From Amphirosellinia nigrospora (Eukaryota; Ascomycota; Sordariomycetes; Xylariales; Xylariaceae), in NCBI GenBank assembly GCA_004123355.1, contig SCHM01000003.1, forward strand, positions 5,847,058 through 5,911,057: a stretch of DNA of 64,000 nucleotides. The letters run 5' to 3'. The notes under the pieces are model-generated. The model made no database searches and had not been told where the DNA came from. It saw nothing but the letters and a program-made list of their open reading frames with translations. Below are positions 35,963 to 48,400 of the stretch, piece after piece. Every line of letters begins with the position of its first letter. Position 1 is the stretch's first letter. The translations under genes and the position numbers were made by a program.

Positions 35963-37680
35963 TGACCACAACATGAAGATATGAGGTGGCCGCTGCATCT
36001 CGATTGTGGCATAGTCGTAAATCATCAGTCGTGAGTCGTGTCGCCCTTCATAGATTTGCGTCGGATCACCGCAACCCCGCAAAAGGTAGCACCAATGACT
36101 TTAACGGTCTGGGATTTTACAAGTGATATGAGTACATCCTCCGGCTCTCATCGTCGGCACTCCACACCCGGGACGGCTCCGAACGGACCACAAACATTCT
36201 AGTATTCCCTGTCAAACCATCGCGTCAACTCATGTGGAGGGCCTTGCACTGAAACGCGGTTCGCGTGTCAAGCACGTGTCGGTTGGCTGTGCCGCAAGAA
36301 TCACATCAGACGTAGATCCATGATCTCGCTTCATTGACAGGACTATGAAGATGCCCTAGGGATATGATGCCTATAGCAGCGCGGGAAGCGACTCAGCAGC
36401 TGGTTGGCAGCAATAGGAGGCATAGCAAAGGGCAGCAACATGATCTACGCCATCTTGTTTATCCCGGACTATCTTGGGCAGCGCTTGCTTGTTACATAAG
36501 TAGAGGATGGTGTGACACCCGGCGCAACCACAGGGCTGAGCGCAGATCCTGCTTTTAAGGATAGGTAGCAAAGCAAATACTACGGGTTCTCGCTTCAGCG
36601 CGGCAAGCACGTGGTCAGTCTTGATGCCTATTGTGTTACGAAGAAGCTTACATGTCTTGAGGGGCATGCTATCCCATTCTCATTGGCTAATTCATTTGGC
36701 GTGGTTTCGTCCCTGACAAGCGCGCTGGGTATCAGTAGTCTGTTCCCATAGGCGCGTTGAAACCTGGATTCAAGATTGCTGGTGCGTGTCGGGTGTAGAG
36801 CCTACAGGCTGTTCGTGCTTGATCTTCGACAATGGTGACACCTCGGGCGCTGTTCAAAATCGTAATCGATGTCATATAAATAACAACCGAACCATTGTAT
36901 GGAGTGGCTTTATTGTTGTTTTTTGCATGCATGGGTTCTTATTTCCACTTTCGAATTAGCAACGCTAGGTTGAAATCATGACAATGGCAGAACGAGGGTA
37001 TCTGCAAAACTTAAAGCTAGTGGCAGCCTTCTTGTGACATTGGTTTTATCTGCCACTAATCTCCCCATGTCTAGTGAGTAGTATTTATGTTCGCCTCGAG
37101 TAAAGTGTAGTCAAGAAGGCGCTGTAACAATTAGCACTATTTCTAATAAACGGCCTAACTTCGTCAACTGCATGACCTGATTCGCGAAGCTCTTCAAATG
37201 TCTAAGAATGAGGGGTTAGTAGAGGCTTCATGTCTCTGGGATCGTAAATTTATTTGATCTCTCTTTCCAGCTGCCCGTAACGGCTGTAAGATTATTGGAA
37301 TACTTGTGCGGAAAGCAACGCTATTAGCTGCCATGTAAGTTTTTTTCCCCTTGAATGAATGCGATATAGTAGTAGTCTCTAGGATATTTTGTCGTATCTC
37401 ACCTGCGGTAGTGCCAGTTGTCTCAGTATGAGTTGGATGTGTGATCAATATCCCTAGAAGCTCATCGTCAGTGAATTGGTCTATAGATCCGATTTGGGTT
37501 CTCTCTCTTCCTATTAACCTCTTGCTTAGATACGATCAATACTTAGTGAGGTATAAATAGGAGCGAGGATGACGCTCATCGAGGTGACTTATTTGAGTAT
37601 AGAAATGAATCAATGCCTACCTTGTAATTGCAAGATTTTGCCTATCATAATGCTAGTTTCTCGTTATCTCTCACTAAGAT

Positions 37681-38922
37681 ATGGTCAACACTCGTTCTGA
37701 GCTTTTGAGTGAGAACATTACGCGCCTCGTCTGTTTAGTCATTGAACATGGTATGCTGCGTGTTACTGAAAACTTTTTGATTAGTATTTGTGAAGGGGTG
37801 TCCTCCTTAATAAAAATGTTGTTTCGATGTTCCAATGCTGATGTTATGCCTCATCAGCTTTTCGCGCCGAACCAGCATCGACGACGTCAGAGATTGTAAA
37901 TCAAGGTATGTATGAGGCTTTCGACTTGCGTAAATAAGGTTAGGTCAGGAGGCCTTGACAGTCCAATTTAGTCATATGGGCTGTGACTTCCAGAATTGAT
38001 CGGAGGATAGTAGCCGTGGCGGCACCGAGTAGGTACTGATCCGGGTAAGAAAAAAGGCAATTCCAAAACTCAGCAGTCCCGATGGGTTTACTTGCATGCC
38101 GTGGGTTGATTAGAACGTACTTAGTTATATTTAATACAACTACTCGTCGTATCCTACGAAGCACCATGTATCCTATATACCGCGCCAGCTAATTTTTAGC
38201 GCGTCAACGGCATGAGGAAGCGGGAAAAAGTAAAGCGCACAGCGAAAGCGAAGAAGAAAGTAGACTATCGGCATCGTTGGCCGACACAACAGACATTAGT
38301 CGAGTCCCGAGTATCCGTGAACGCCCCGAGATTCAAGAGGCACTGGAAGTCCGGCGCAAGATGGCTGCGTCGGCTCAAGACAAGATCGTCCCCGGAACCT
38401 GGGAAAAGCACGCACCCGTATGACACCGGTTTTGACGAACAGGAGAGCAATTCGGGGTCGACCTCGGGGATCTATGAGCGACGCTCGGGGTGATAGGCTG
38501 GGATTCTGGAAAATGTTCAGCCTCATGCCGCCCACTCCCCTTGCACCTCCCCCTTCGCCAGCGGTACGTACGAAGTATGGACCGTCAACCATAGTCGAGG
38601 GGGGTACAGAGCTAATCTATAATAGCCCGCACTGAAGTTCTCTCATACCAAAGACGACACGAGACCGGAAACCCCTAAGACCCCGGTCCAGCACCTACGA
38701 CTCCTGGCCAGCCCCAGAAAGTCACCATTTCCTCGATCAAGAACTGCTACACCTTCCGACTTCGACAAAGCGACTCTCAAATCTACCAGGTCCAGGATAC
38801 AAACTCCAGCTCCGCCGCCACCGCCGGTGAGCCCACCGGCATTGGAAAGCCCAAAAACGCTGTCAGACAGATTCAAATCATTCGTAAAGAGGATATTCAG
38901 TCTGGGCTGGGTTTGCTCGTAG
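37681..38922 (+). CDS. Unrecognised Ser/Pro-rich protein, split across frames
   Basis: A coding block that does not stand out as a single open frame. From a plausible splice acceptor (TTTTTAG, 38193-38199) one frame reads EIQEALEVRRKMAASAQDKI and WEKHAPV. The next frame continues RGDRLGFWKMFSLMPPTPLA and ends TELIYNSP. The third reads HLRLLASPRKSPFPRSRTAT, a run of prolines, and FVKRIFSLGWVCS before TAG at 38920-38922. The segments abut and shift in the same direction as indels in verified genes. Ser/Thr-Pro pairs are frequent, suggesting a disordered, CDK/MAPK-phosphorylated protein. Upstream exons may be 37681-37751 (ATG start, MVNTRSELLSENITRL) and about 37858-37904 (FRAEPASTTSEIVNQ), both bordered by GT or AG; these are tentative. 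I do not recognise the family. Confidence 0.5.
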
Positions 38923-40015
38923 GGGTCCATTGCCGTCTATTACCGGCTGAGAGGTATCCGAGGACGGCCGAAATCGGCACCCGGCGTCACAAAAGTTGCG
39001 AACTGAGCCGCGCTTTAGGGGCATAGCTTTGTCGGCATAGTACAACAGGGCATTATGGAGGCTTTCCGTTGGCTGTTGACCTTTCCGTACCTAACTATGT
39101 TCTAGTTGTAAGCCAACTTACCAAGCAGAACACAATCGGCATTCCATACTGCATGTAATCAATTGTTATCAACTCACCTTAATTGATTGGTCAAAGCACC
39201 CCGGCTTTCTGATACTGCTTCCTGGGAATGTAGCAGAGTTGCATGGCAGGGAATGAATGGGATTATTAAGAACCCTGTTGTCTTACATGTCCCCTGGAAA
39301 GTTGCTGGCTTCGAGGCCCTTTGTGTGAGCTATTTTGCGAGCCCGGGGATTGATCGCGTCAGAACTGCACAGTATTATGACTTACAATGTGGCGGTTTTT
39401 CACGACCTTGACACTGCCAGAGCTTTAATACGGCCTCCATTATACATAGTATGACAGATACCTACCTCTGCAGGTAATATGAGGCGGTTTCTACTATGCC
39501 TTTCGCTCAGATCTACTGTTCGAGTTACCTGTCCCTTCCCTTTGTATGCCCGCCGTCTCGGCACCGCATATAAGTTACGGTTCCGGGCGGCATCACAGGG
39601 ATAAACTACTGACGTACCCTTACTAAAAAAATTACTACTTTAGGAAAATACCTCAACCACAGGCTTGCAATGACACAGTCTTGACCCCTCTATTACTAAG
39701 TGCCTGGTATCAACTAACTTACCTATTCGATGAGAATGTGGCTATGGTGGGGTGCGGGGTTGATCTTCGTCCGTTCCGGCGGTAGGTACCTACGGCAGTC
39801 GGAACAAGCTTTACCTACGGACCCAGGAATTTAGGTCCATTGGTCCATCTTGTTCTTGCCGATTCTTCTAGGCAGGGGTATAAGAGAGGCTCAAGACGCA
39901 TTTCTGATCATTAGGTAGCATCAACCGAACTGAGATAACTGAGATTCGTCTATCGGCCATCTACTAGAACCACCCTCACATTTTAAGCTCATATATACAA
40001 CTACAAATCGGCAAG
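38923..40015. other. Intergenic spacer with DLH promoter
   Basis: About 1.1 kb. No coding signal was recognised. A GTAGGTACCTAC palindrome lies at 39782-39793. Confidence 0.5.
39878..39887 (+). promoter_or_regulatory. TATA-like box of the DLH gene
   Basis: GGTATAAGAG about 130 bases upstream of the dienelactone hydrolase ATG. Assigned by sequence and position only. Confidence 0.4.
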
Positions 40016-40915
40016 ATGGCTTCTAATCCTCCAGCAAAGTGCTGCACCATCGGCGTCAAGCACGAGTAAGTCTTCTATCCAGGCTCTATACCAAACCGGC
40101 AACTTCCGTGAGGGGTTTATCAATTCGCTGACCCAGTCATATCCTCAAAGAGGCGAGACAAGCGGTGTCGAGATCAAAGTTGGCAAGCACGCCGCTTATC
40201 TGGCCACGCCAGATCCCGCCAATGCGCACAAAGATACCGCGATCCTCTACCTCCCGGATGTCATCGGTATTTGGGAGAACAGCAAGCTGATGGCGGATCA
40301 ATACGCCGCCAACGGCTACCTCACATTACTCATCGACCTCTTCAACGGCGACCCGGTCAAGCTAAACCCACCCGAGGGCTTCGAGATATTCAAGTGGCTT
40401 GAGCACGGCACGGACGGCAACAGCCCGCACACCAAAGAATACGTCGATCCCATCGTTGTCGAGGCAATCAAGTGGCTCCAGACCGAGAAGGGTGTTAAGA
40501 AGCTTGGCTCCGTGGGATACTGCTTCGGTGCCAAGGTGCGTATATGCATCGTTCCAGTAAACATGACCCACTGCTCATCATTGATCCTCAATAGTACGTT
40601 GCGCGCCATTTCGCGGACGGCATCAACGTTGGCTATATGGCTCATCCCTCCTTTGTTGACGAGGACGAGTTGCGCGGTTTCAAGGGACCGCTATCGATCT
40701 CTGCCGCCGAGACCGACCAGATCTTCCCCAGTGAAAAGCGTCACCGTAGCGAAGAGATTCTTAAGGAGGGCGGCCAACCGTATCAAATTAATCTATATTC
40801 CGGCGTTGTACACGGTTTTGCTGTCCGTGCCGATATTTCCCAAAAGCACCAGAAGTTCGCCAAGGAACAGGCCTTCTACCAAGCCGTTCAATGGTTCGAC
40901 ACTTTCCTTCTATAA
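40016..40915 (+). CDS. Dienelactone hydrolase family protein (AIM2-like)
   Basis: A small alpha/beta hydrolase of the dienelactone hydrolase family. Exons are 40016-40065, 40151-40535 and 40595-40915. Exon 1 is MASNPPAKCCTIGVKHE. The nucleophile elbow is GYCFGAK with the catalytic Cys, interrupted just after by intron 2. The Asp is probably in AAETDQIFPS and the His in GVVHGFAVR, completing the Cys-Asp-His triad. The protein of about 250 residues is normal for the family and ends VQWFDTFLL. This is one of the few genes here with no apparent frame break. The substrate is unknown; fungal homologues include yeast AIM2 and enzymes of aromatic-compound breakdown. Confidence 0.9.
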
Positions 40916-41053
40916 ATAGATAACGATGCAAGTATCCCAGGCAAGCTATAAAGTACAACAATCGACGCGCCAGCCTTGGCGACAAGCGGTCGAGAAACGG
41001 GGTATTTGGGGGCGAAATGATAGCGCCGTAAATAATTATTATAAAAAGTAAAT

Positions 41054-41088
41054 TGTACTGCGTACCGTTGTGCTGCGTACCGTTGTGA
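41054..41088 (+). repeat. 15-bp tandem duplication
   Basis: Two copies of a unit close to TGTGCTGCGTACCGT, followed by a partial third, in the spacer between two convergent genes. It lies outside coding sequence. Confidence 0.65.
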
Positions 41089-41138
41089 TGCAATCGCGCT
41101 TTCGTAATCGAGGACAAACAGACAGTATTGGTTCCTCA

Positions 41139-42877
41139 CTATGCATCGCTTCTCGTCTCCTGGGCTGCTAAAAGTTGACTCTGTAGTCCCTTCTTCCCTA
41201 CTTGGTTAGCTTTCTCGAGCTCCCTCTCTTCCTCCCGTAAGATAGCCTTGCCATGCTCCAGCTGCCGTTTTTGCTTCCGTTTCTCCTCGGCCACGATACG
41301 CTCGCGCTCGGCTAGCGCCTTTTCCCTTTTGCGACGCTCTTCTCTCGTCTTTTTTGCCGCCTCATCCTCGTCTGCTTCATTCGCCTCCGGTGGCGGACCT
41401 AGACTTTGTATATAGGCGGCCATCATGGGATCACGAACTTTGGGATCCAAGCTAATGTAGCGTACATCTGCGATTAACTGACTCGGGAGATTCTCGAGAA
41501 GAGTTTGGTTGTTGAGGGTACGTGAGGGTATATCTCTCAGCAAGCCTATCAGGTCTCTCTTCAGAGTATCCTGTGGGAGTTTCAACCTATTGATGTATTC
41601 GCGATACCATTTTTCCCTATCTTTGTCGTTTAGTGATGTGTCGCGCATGGGGCCTTCGCGTTTGTATTTTCTTCGGAATTCGGGCCAGTATAACTTGGGT
41701 GTCGCCTTCTGCTGAAGGAAAGCCATATAGGGTATCTTAGGGTCCTTCTTCTCTTCTTTGGCACGTTGTTCTTTAAGCATTTGGATACGCTCCCGGCTCC
41801 ACTCTTCCCACACCTCCTTCCGTGCCTTCATGCTGCGAGGGCTGTATATCGTGAGTCGTCAAACACGTGGCCATCTTCAATCAACTTGTCCCATGGCGAG
41901 TACGGGTTGATCCTAAAATCATCGAGGAGGTCTTTGAATAGTTCCTTCGCATCCGCCTCGGAAAAAGGAAGCCCTTCAGCACCTTCAGGCCAGTTTTCTG
42001 GGTTTCCATCGTCGTATTCTCCTGGGTCTAGGCCATACTCTTCACCCATCGCTTGTAGTTGGTATGCAATGTCGTCCTCATTGAATTCAACGGGCATATC
42101 GTCGGTAGGCTCTTCGGTTCGTTGACGTTTTGACGGAGGCAAGCCGTCACCGTCACCGTCATTGCCGCCGTCGGCGTTACCATCTCCTTGGCCCTCTTCT
42201 TCGTCGTCTGTGACTTCGACCTCTTCATAGTCCGATCCCCAATCGGCTAGCTCTTGAGCCTCATCTTGAATAGTCTCGGTATGCTCAGCGCTCGTCTCCA
42301 TAGGTTGGGGCTCGTCCGTCGTGAGATTACTACCGGCCTTATCTTTTATCCCCTTGATATCCAGTTCAAGCACACCCTGCATGACCTTCTCGGGGATTCG
42401 CCAGTAACTTGCATTCTTGACGGGATTATAAGCGAAGCGACGGCCATATTTCGTATATACGAGTATCCAAGGTTCGCAGCCTGGTATGGCAACCTTAGAC
42501 TTGGGCTTGTCCACAGGCTGGGGTCGTGGTCGGTCCCTCCCATCGTTGGGCCCACGATGGCCCCCTCTTCCACGTTGGTCGGGGCCTTGCGCGTTGCGTT
42601 GTCGCGCGGGGTCGTACTGAGCAAGGAATGCATTGGCGGTGGCGGGGTCGGACAGCTGAGGGACTGACGAATATTGGAAGAAGCTTGCGTGAGGATCTTG
42701 AGGCGGCGGAGGGGCGTGTGTAGGTGGCGCGTCCATGGCCGGACGCTTGTAGGTGGACTGCTTGGTTTCCGCGTGATAGTAATAGGCGTGGCCCGTGGGC
42801 GCCTTATGTTCCGTCCAGCCAGGGGGCAATGGAGGTTGCGCGCGGTTGGCAGATGGTTGGTACGTAGACTTTAGCAT
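41139..42877 (-). CDS. WW/FF-domain splicing factor (Urn1/TCERG1-like)
   Basis: A nuclear pre-mRNA-processing protein. The N-terminal WW domain is clear (PLPPGWTEHKAPTGHAYYYH, then TKQSTYKRP). A conserved block GCEPWILVYTKYGRRFAYNP with SYWRIPEKV resembles a second WW-like segment. An acidic stretch (about 42130-42240) precedes FF domains: FKDLLDDFRINPYSPWDKLI, and further on EVWEEWSRERIQMLKEQRAK and PKLYWPEFRRKYK. The C-terminus is a charged coiled coil (RREKALAERERIVAEEKRK). One apparent frame change near 41830 separates the two halves, precisely inside the first FF region. No intron is seen. Homologues (yeast Urn1, human TCERG1) bind the U2/U5/U6 spliceosome or RNA polymerase II. Confidence 0.86.
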
Positions 42878-43478
42878 CTTTGCTAATAGGATTTTTGTAA
42901 GAATCTATCAGTCTGATAGTATGCGCGCTGTGGTCGCGCTCAGCTTTTAGCGTTGCATTATGGTATGACTCTTCATGGGGTGAAGAAAAGGGCGGGTGTG
43001 GCGCTTGACTATGGCGAGTTGAATGGAGAGTTTAATGATGATCAAATGGGAAAAGGTGGTATGAAAACAACATCAAAAACTTGTATGAATTATTTACATT
43101 ACCTAAGTAGGTACCAGGTAGCTAAGTACTCCAAGGGTCGGCGTTTATAAATGCCGAATGCGACTAAGTAGATACCTCAGCCAACTGATGCCAACTGGCC
43201 ATAGTACTTACAACCTAGGTACGTACTTGTAGAGGTAGCCAGGTACCTAAGGTAGCATCCACCAAGTTAAGGCTAATATGAGGCCTGTGATGTCGCGTGC
43301 CAGTTTTATCAATCTACATAATTACAGCCTGGACAGGCCAGCATACAACGATAGGGAGTTCGTGCTCAGGTTATGTCGCCATCCCCCGTCCCCGAGGAAA
43401 GTGACAACTGACCGACACGTTCCCCCCGTCATGCTCTGGAATACCTTCAGGGCTATCCGTTCACGGTGACTAGCGACA
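42878..43478. other. Divergent promoter region
   Basis: About 600 bases between divergent genes. It is rich in GTACCT/TAGGTA motifs at 43108-43118 and 43213-43255. No coding sequence was recognised. Confidence 0.5.
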
Positions 43479-44461
43479 ATGGCCCCGCGTAATCCCAATT
43501 CTGGTGGCGATGGAAGCGTTCTGGCAGTCCTTACTAGAGTCTGGACGGTAAGCCCTCCCCAGGGATCTAATACACCATAGTCCATAGCTGATCGCCGTGT
43601 CTATCTGCGACAGCATTCGTATGCGCCCGACTACCTAGGTTTCGGAGCTCTCCTTGCAGCCTACCTAGTCCTAGTCTTCTTCGTCGAACCTTTCCATCGC
43701 ATGTTTTATATCAACAACCTCAACATTGCCTTTCCTCACGCCGAGGTAGAACGGGTTCCTGTCTGGCTTAACATGGTGTATGCTGCTGTTGTACCCTTGC
43801 TCCTAATCGTCGTTTATAACAGCGTTACCCGCGCTTCTTTCCATAAACACCACAATGCTATCCTAGGCCTTGCCATTGCCTTGATCCTCACGTCCTTCCT
43901 TACCGATATTGTCAAGAACGCCGTTGGTCGACCTCGTCCTGACCTGATTGCCCGTTGCAAGCCTGCTTCTGGCACTCGACCGGATACCCTCGTCACTTTT
44001 GAAGTGTGCACCGAGACCGATCATCATACTCTCCATGACGGATGGCGGTCATTCCCTTCAGGTCACTCCAGCTTTTCATTTAGCGGGCTTGGTTACCTGG
44101 CCTTCTTCCTTGCCGGCCAGCTGAGGATTTTCCGTGACAAGAAAGACCTCGGCCGGGCGTTAGTGTGCCTGACACACTGGTGGGCGCTGCTATGATCGCG
44201 ATAAGCCGGTGTCAGGATTATCGGCACGACGTCTATGATGTATCTGTGGGCTCATTGCTGGGAATTACCGTGGCGATTTGGAGCTATCGTCGATATTGGC
44301 CCAGGCTGAGCAGTCGTGAATGCGATGAGCCATATCCCACACCAGGGACAGAGCCCGAAGCTGGAGAAGGTTGGCGGCGAGTGCGAGATGAGGAGGAAGG
44401 TCCTATTCTGGGACGTAGTGTTGGGTACGAAATGGTTGACCTAGGAAGAATTCAAAGCTGA
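43479..44461 (+). CDS. PAP2 lipid phosphate phosphatase (Dpp1/Lpp1-like)
   Basis: An integral membrane phosphatase that removes phosphate from phosphatidate or diacylglycerol pyrophosphate. Exon 1 (43479-43547) encodes MAPRNPNSGGDGSVLAVLTR. A 66-nt intron (43548-43613) ends CGACAG. Exon 2 gives several TM segments (FGALLAAYLVLVFFVEPFHR; AAVVPLLLIVVYNSV; ILGLAIALILTSFLTD) and all three signature motifs: KNAVGRPRP, FPSGHSSFSFSG and SRCQDYRHDVYDV, with the catalytic His in the last. One apparent frame change (near 44165) sits just before the third motif. The C-terminal tail is charged and cytosolic by analogy. Length and motif spacing fit the yeast Dpp1/Lpp1 family. Confidence 0.9.
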
Positions 44462-45455
44462 CATGGGATCATAGATGACTACCGATATAAACCCCAAGCC
44501 GCATATTTATTGTCTATTTTATGACGTTTATAATTTGCCTCCACGCTTATTGCGAATTGGTATGGTGCTATACCGGTATATAGTTTTGGTTCAATACCAC
44601 CCGATGGGAGTTGCAATGGTACTCCAATTGAATTGTCCTACTGCCCCTGCCAATCTGCTCTGGGCTTAAATAAAATATGTGGGTTTACGACAGCTTGAAC
44701 GTGGCAGCGGCTACATCCATGAGACATCATGATATATTGTTCAAATTGGATTATTAAGGGTTCCGCACTTCCAGGTTGGGAATAATTAGCATATGAGTAC
44801 ATATAGTCATAGTTTGAAGAAATTCAGTCACTCCAACCATTCACTCCTCACTGGGAGATCATACCTTAATGATGAAATAAATACCTAATATAGCTCCTAC
44901 TCTCGTTGCACTTGCTTTGTGTAGATCTACCTACAGCATCAACCTTGAATAGAAGTTATCTACCTAGATACCTAGGTACCTAAAGAGGTGTGCGTGGGTT
45001 CACGAAAGGTTCACAAGAACACATGGGAATTGTATGGGATGTTGTGAATTCCTGTTTAGGAAACGCCAGCCAATCATCTCACAGCAAGCCCAACCCCCAC
45101 TTCCCAACCCCGACCTCCCTGGCTATCTCAAGCGCAAGGAAAGCACATCAGCTCTTGCTCTTTCCTCTCGAATGAGATAGCGATTGCCTGGCAGGTACTA
45201 GCATTGACTAACATTTGCCTAAGAACACCTCAAGTTAATCGTGAGCTGCCATGCCGAGTTTTTTTCTCTCTTTTTGCCTCTAACTTCAACCTTCTGTCCT
45301 ACCTATCTTTCCTACCTTCCTACCTTCCTACCTTCCTACCTTCCTACCTCTCTTCACTTCTCCCTCGTTGTGATACAGTATCTTTTCCTACACACAAATC
45401 CTGTTCCAACCTAATCCTGTAGCACACGATTCAAACTCAGTTTGTACAAGTCAGA
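44462..45455. other. Intergenic spacer and dynamin-gene leader
   Basis: About 1 kb. CCTAGGTACCTAA lies at 44971-44983. A pyrimidine-rich tract with an 8-bp microsatellite precedes the next ATG. No gene was recognised. Confidence 0.5.
45311..45350 (+). repeat. CCTACCTT microsatellite
   Basis: Five tandem copies of an 8-bp pyrimidine-rich unit, about 105 bases upstream of the dynamin-family ATG, in the likely promoter or 5' leader. Confidence 0.85.
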
Positions 45456-48400
45456 ATGGCGCGACGTCCTATCAAGAGGGAACGTCAAGACCCATCCCCA
45501 TCCCCTATAGCATCGGCGCCTGCACCTGCCTCTGTTACGTCAAATCCCATGGGGCCACCATCTCGCAAGCGTCCTCGCGAGGATCTGATCGACGTCCAAT
45601 CGGCTGCGGCGTCTTTTATCAGGTCCCATGCTCGTAAGTAAATTCTGCTATACTAAGTTCCTTTTGATGCACTGTTGTTGACACCGTCAAGCTAGCGCAG
45701 AGACTCGTCTTCGGGGACTGAAGACGACCAAGACCCTATTTTCCTTGAGATGAGAGCTCATTTGCCCGCAAGCCCTCATTCGTCACAGAACGCAGAGATT
45801 AGCTTTGCACACCAAAGTTTTGCACATCCTACTTTTACTAATATCGGCGTAAAGTTACGCGAATTCAACAATACAGTTGGAAGTCTTCAACAACTGGGTG
45901 TATCACATGTCGCCGAATTGCCTGAGCTTGTACTAGTCGGAGACCAATCGGCTGGTAAATCAAGTCTCATGTCTGGCCTGGCACGAGTGGATTTACCTAG
46001 AAGTGCAGGCGTCGGCACCCGGTGTCCTTTACACATCCGTCTCATAGATAGCAGCAATGCACGCTGGAGTTGCACTGTCGCTTTGCAATTGGACTACGAC
46101 TTCGAGCCAAAGGGCAAGATCAAGAAGTCGGATGTTACGGCGAACAACCAATTCCCGCCCTGGGTCAAGAAGACTCATCGCGATATTAAGATCTTCAAAA
46201 CGATTTTTGACCCGGGCGAGATTGAAGAAGTTCTCCGGTGGGCACAAGTTGCCATCCTGAATCCTAAGCATGACCATGAGCTCTACATTCCAGGTGATGG
46301 CGCCATCGCGAAGTGTACCAATCTTACTGGTAAGTCCAATATCCAGTAACAGCTCTTCTACGTCAATTCTCAGTAGATAGTCGGAGTTGATTCTAATTTT
46401 TACAGAGGCTGCTAGTGCTGCGGCTGCGCAATTTTCCCCAAACATCATCTCCCTCGAGATGAAAGGACCAGAGCTGCCCGGTTTGAGTTTCTATGATCTC
46501 CCAGGCGTATTCCTTTCGCCAGACCAAGAAGAGGATGAGTATATAGTCAAAGTCGTCCGTAACTTGACCCGACACTACATACAACGAAAAAATGCCATTA
46601 TCATGTGGGCACTCCCAATGAATGCTGACCCTGAGAATTCTATATCTCTTGGCATTATTCGTGAAGCTAAGGCAGCAGATCGCACCATCGGCATAATGAC
46701 AAAAGCTGATAAACTGGCCCCGGAGAACGAAGGTCAATGGCTGGCTATGTTTCAAAATAAAAAGCAGTCTGTCGGGCACGGTTTCTTCACAACGTCAAGG
46801 CCGCCTGATGAACCCCTCGAGACAGCTGGGAGATGGAAGAGCTGTTCTTTTCTCATGAGGTCGGTAGCTGGCCCAGCGTTTTCGATGAGTTTAAGGAGCG
46901 CTTTGGGGTGGATTTACTTGGGGAATACATCTCGGTTCAGCTTGGCGATGCATTTGCCAAAAGTCTTCCCTCGATCAAGGCGAAGGTTTACACTCGCCTA
47001 AAGGAGATTGAGCGACAATTGGCGGATCTACCTGAGATCCCGTCCAACGTAGAACGTAAGTGATCCTCTTGCTCTGGATGCAGATATGGATTCTATACCC
47101 GAGACCTTTTAGTGGCTGTTAGCATTTACTAACTCTTTATCTAGACGAGGTGAAAAAGTCCCTCTACCAATTCTCAGGACGCATGAAGACGGCCATGAAA
47201 GACTCAGAATTCTCGAGCGAATGGAATTTGCTCAATAACCAATTTCGAGATATCATCTTCAAGATTAAACCTACGTGTCGGTTAAGGAACCTACGTCACA
47301 GACAATTGATCTTTCTGATGTTGACACAGAAGTCTCAGCCGTCACACCTTCCCGACCCCCGCCGAGTGACTCCACAATGCGTGCCCTTACGAACAAACGC
47401 TCTCGACAGGACAATGAAATGCCTGTTACGCCTGTCAAACAGGAGAGTTTTACGTCAAGTGGCTTGTTCCGAGCATCGTCTATCACAAGCACTCCAGTCG
47501 TGGAGATGCATAGTCCCTTTATGGCTTTTCGTAACCTTGGGCGCCTGGCAATGGACATTCGGGATATCCGAAGTCAAGTCAGCAGGAAGCGTACGTATAA
47601 TTCATCCTTGAGGAAGGCTTTCTCATGGCTTAGGATGGTGGATGAATCTCTGTGGATAGTAATAACTAACTGGGACATTACAGAGCGCCCAGGAATGCCC
47701 GCGACCTCGTGCCGGATGAGGTTCGGGAAACCTGTGAGTAGTTCCTACTGTCATTTCCTTTTCTGTTTAGCACCTTCGGGGTTCGAAACTTCTTGTTCCG
47801 AAAAAGTCAGATCTGGAAACTTTAGGAGCCCTCACAAAATCACAAAAAGCCGGGGAGTGTGGTGGCTGACTTTGGCTATCTAGTATGTCTGGACGCAGTG
47901 AAAAAATGGCAGGGTCCCTCGAGACATATATCGACAAGACAGCAGAGCTTCTTCAAAAGGTAACGAACCAGGCACTTGAAGAATCATTAGGCGTTCTGCG
48001 ACAACGCCTCATCTTCAAGGAGTGTCAGGCTCATCTCAAGGAGTTTATTGATAAAATTGTCGCCAACCAAAGAGCGCGCCTTTCCGACATGTATGACTCG
48101 GAAACATACCAGATGTATACTCTCAATGAGGACGCCTTCACTCGTTACAAAGCCCAGGAGCTAGAACAGCTCCGCCGAGCCCGCGCGATCTACCGATTGA
48201 AGGCTGTCGCCTTGATTGGTTGGGATTACGAAATCAAGAAACTTGAAGAAATGTCAGATGATGAGAGGAACAAGGAGCATAAGATCCTAGCGACTCAACT
48301 CCCTAAGATTGGGAAAGATCCCTATGATACAGAGATTGAAGTGGCCTCTTTTGTTAGGGGTTATTATATTACCGCGGCCACTCGATTTGTCGAGGGTGTC

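Larger units (their letters stand above)
34511..37680. other. Large intergenic interval
   Basis: About 3.2 kb without a recognisable gene. It contains a G13 run (34685-34697) and a GAGCT tandem repeat (35944-35962). Open frames of 60-140 residues on both strands have no motifs. A broken gene cannot be excluded given the error pattern in this window. Confidence 0.42.
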
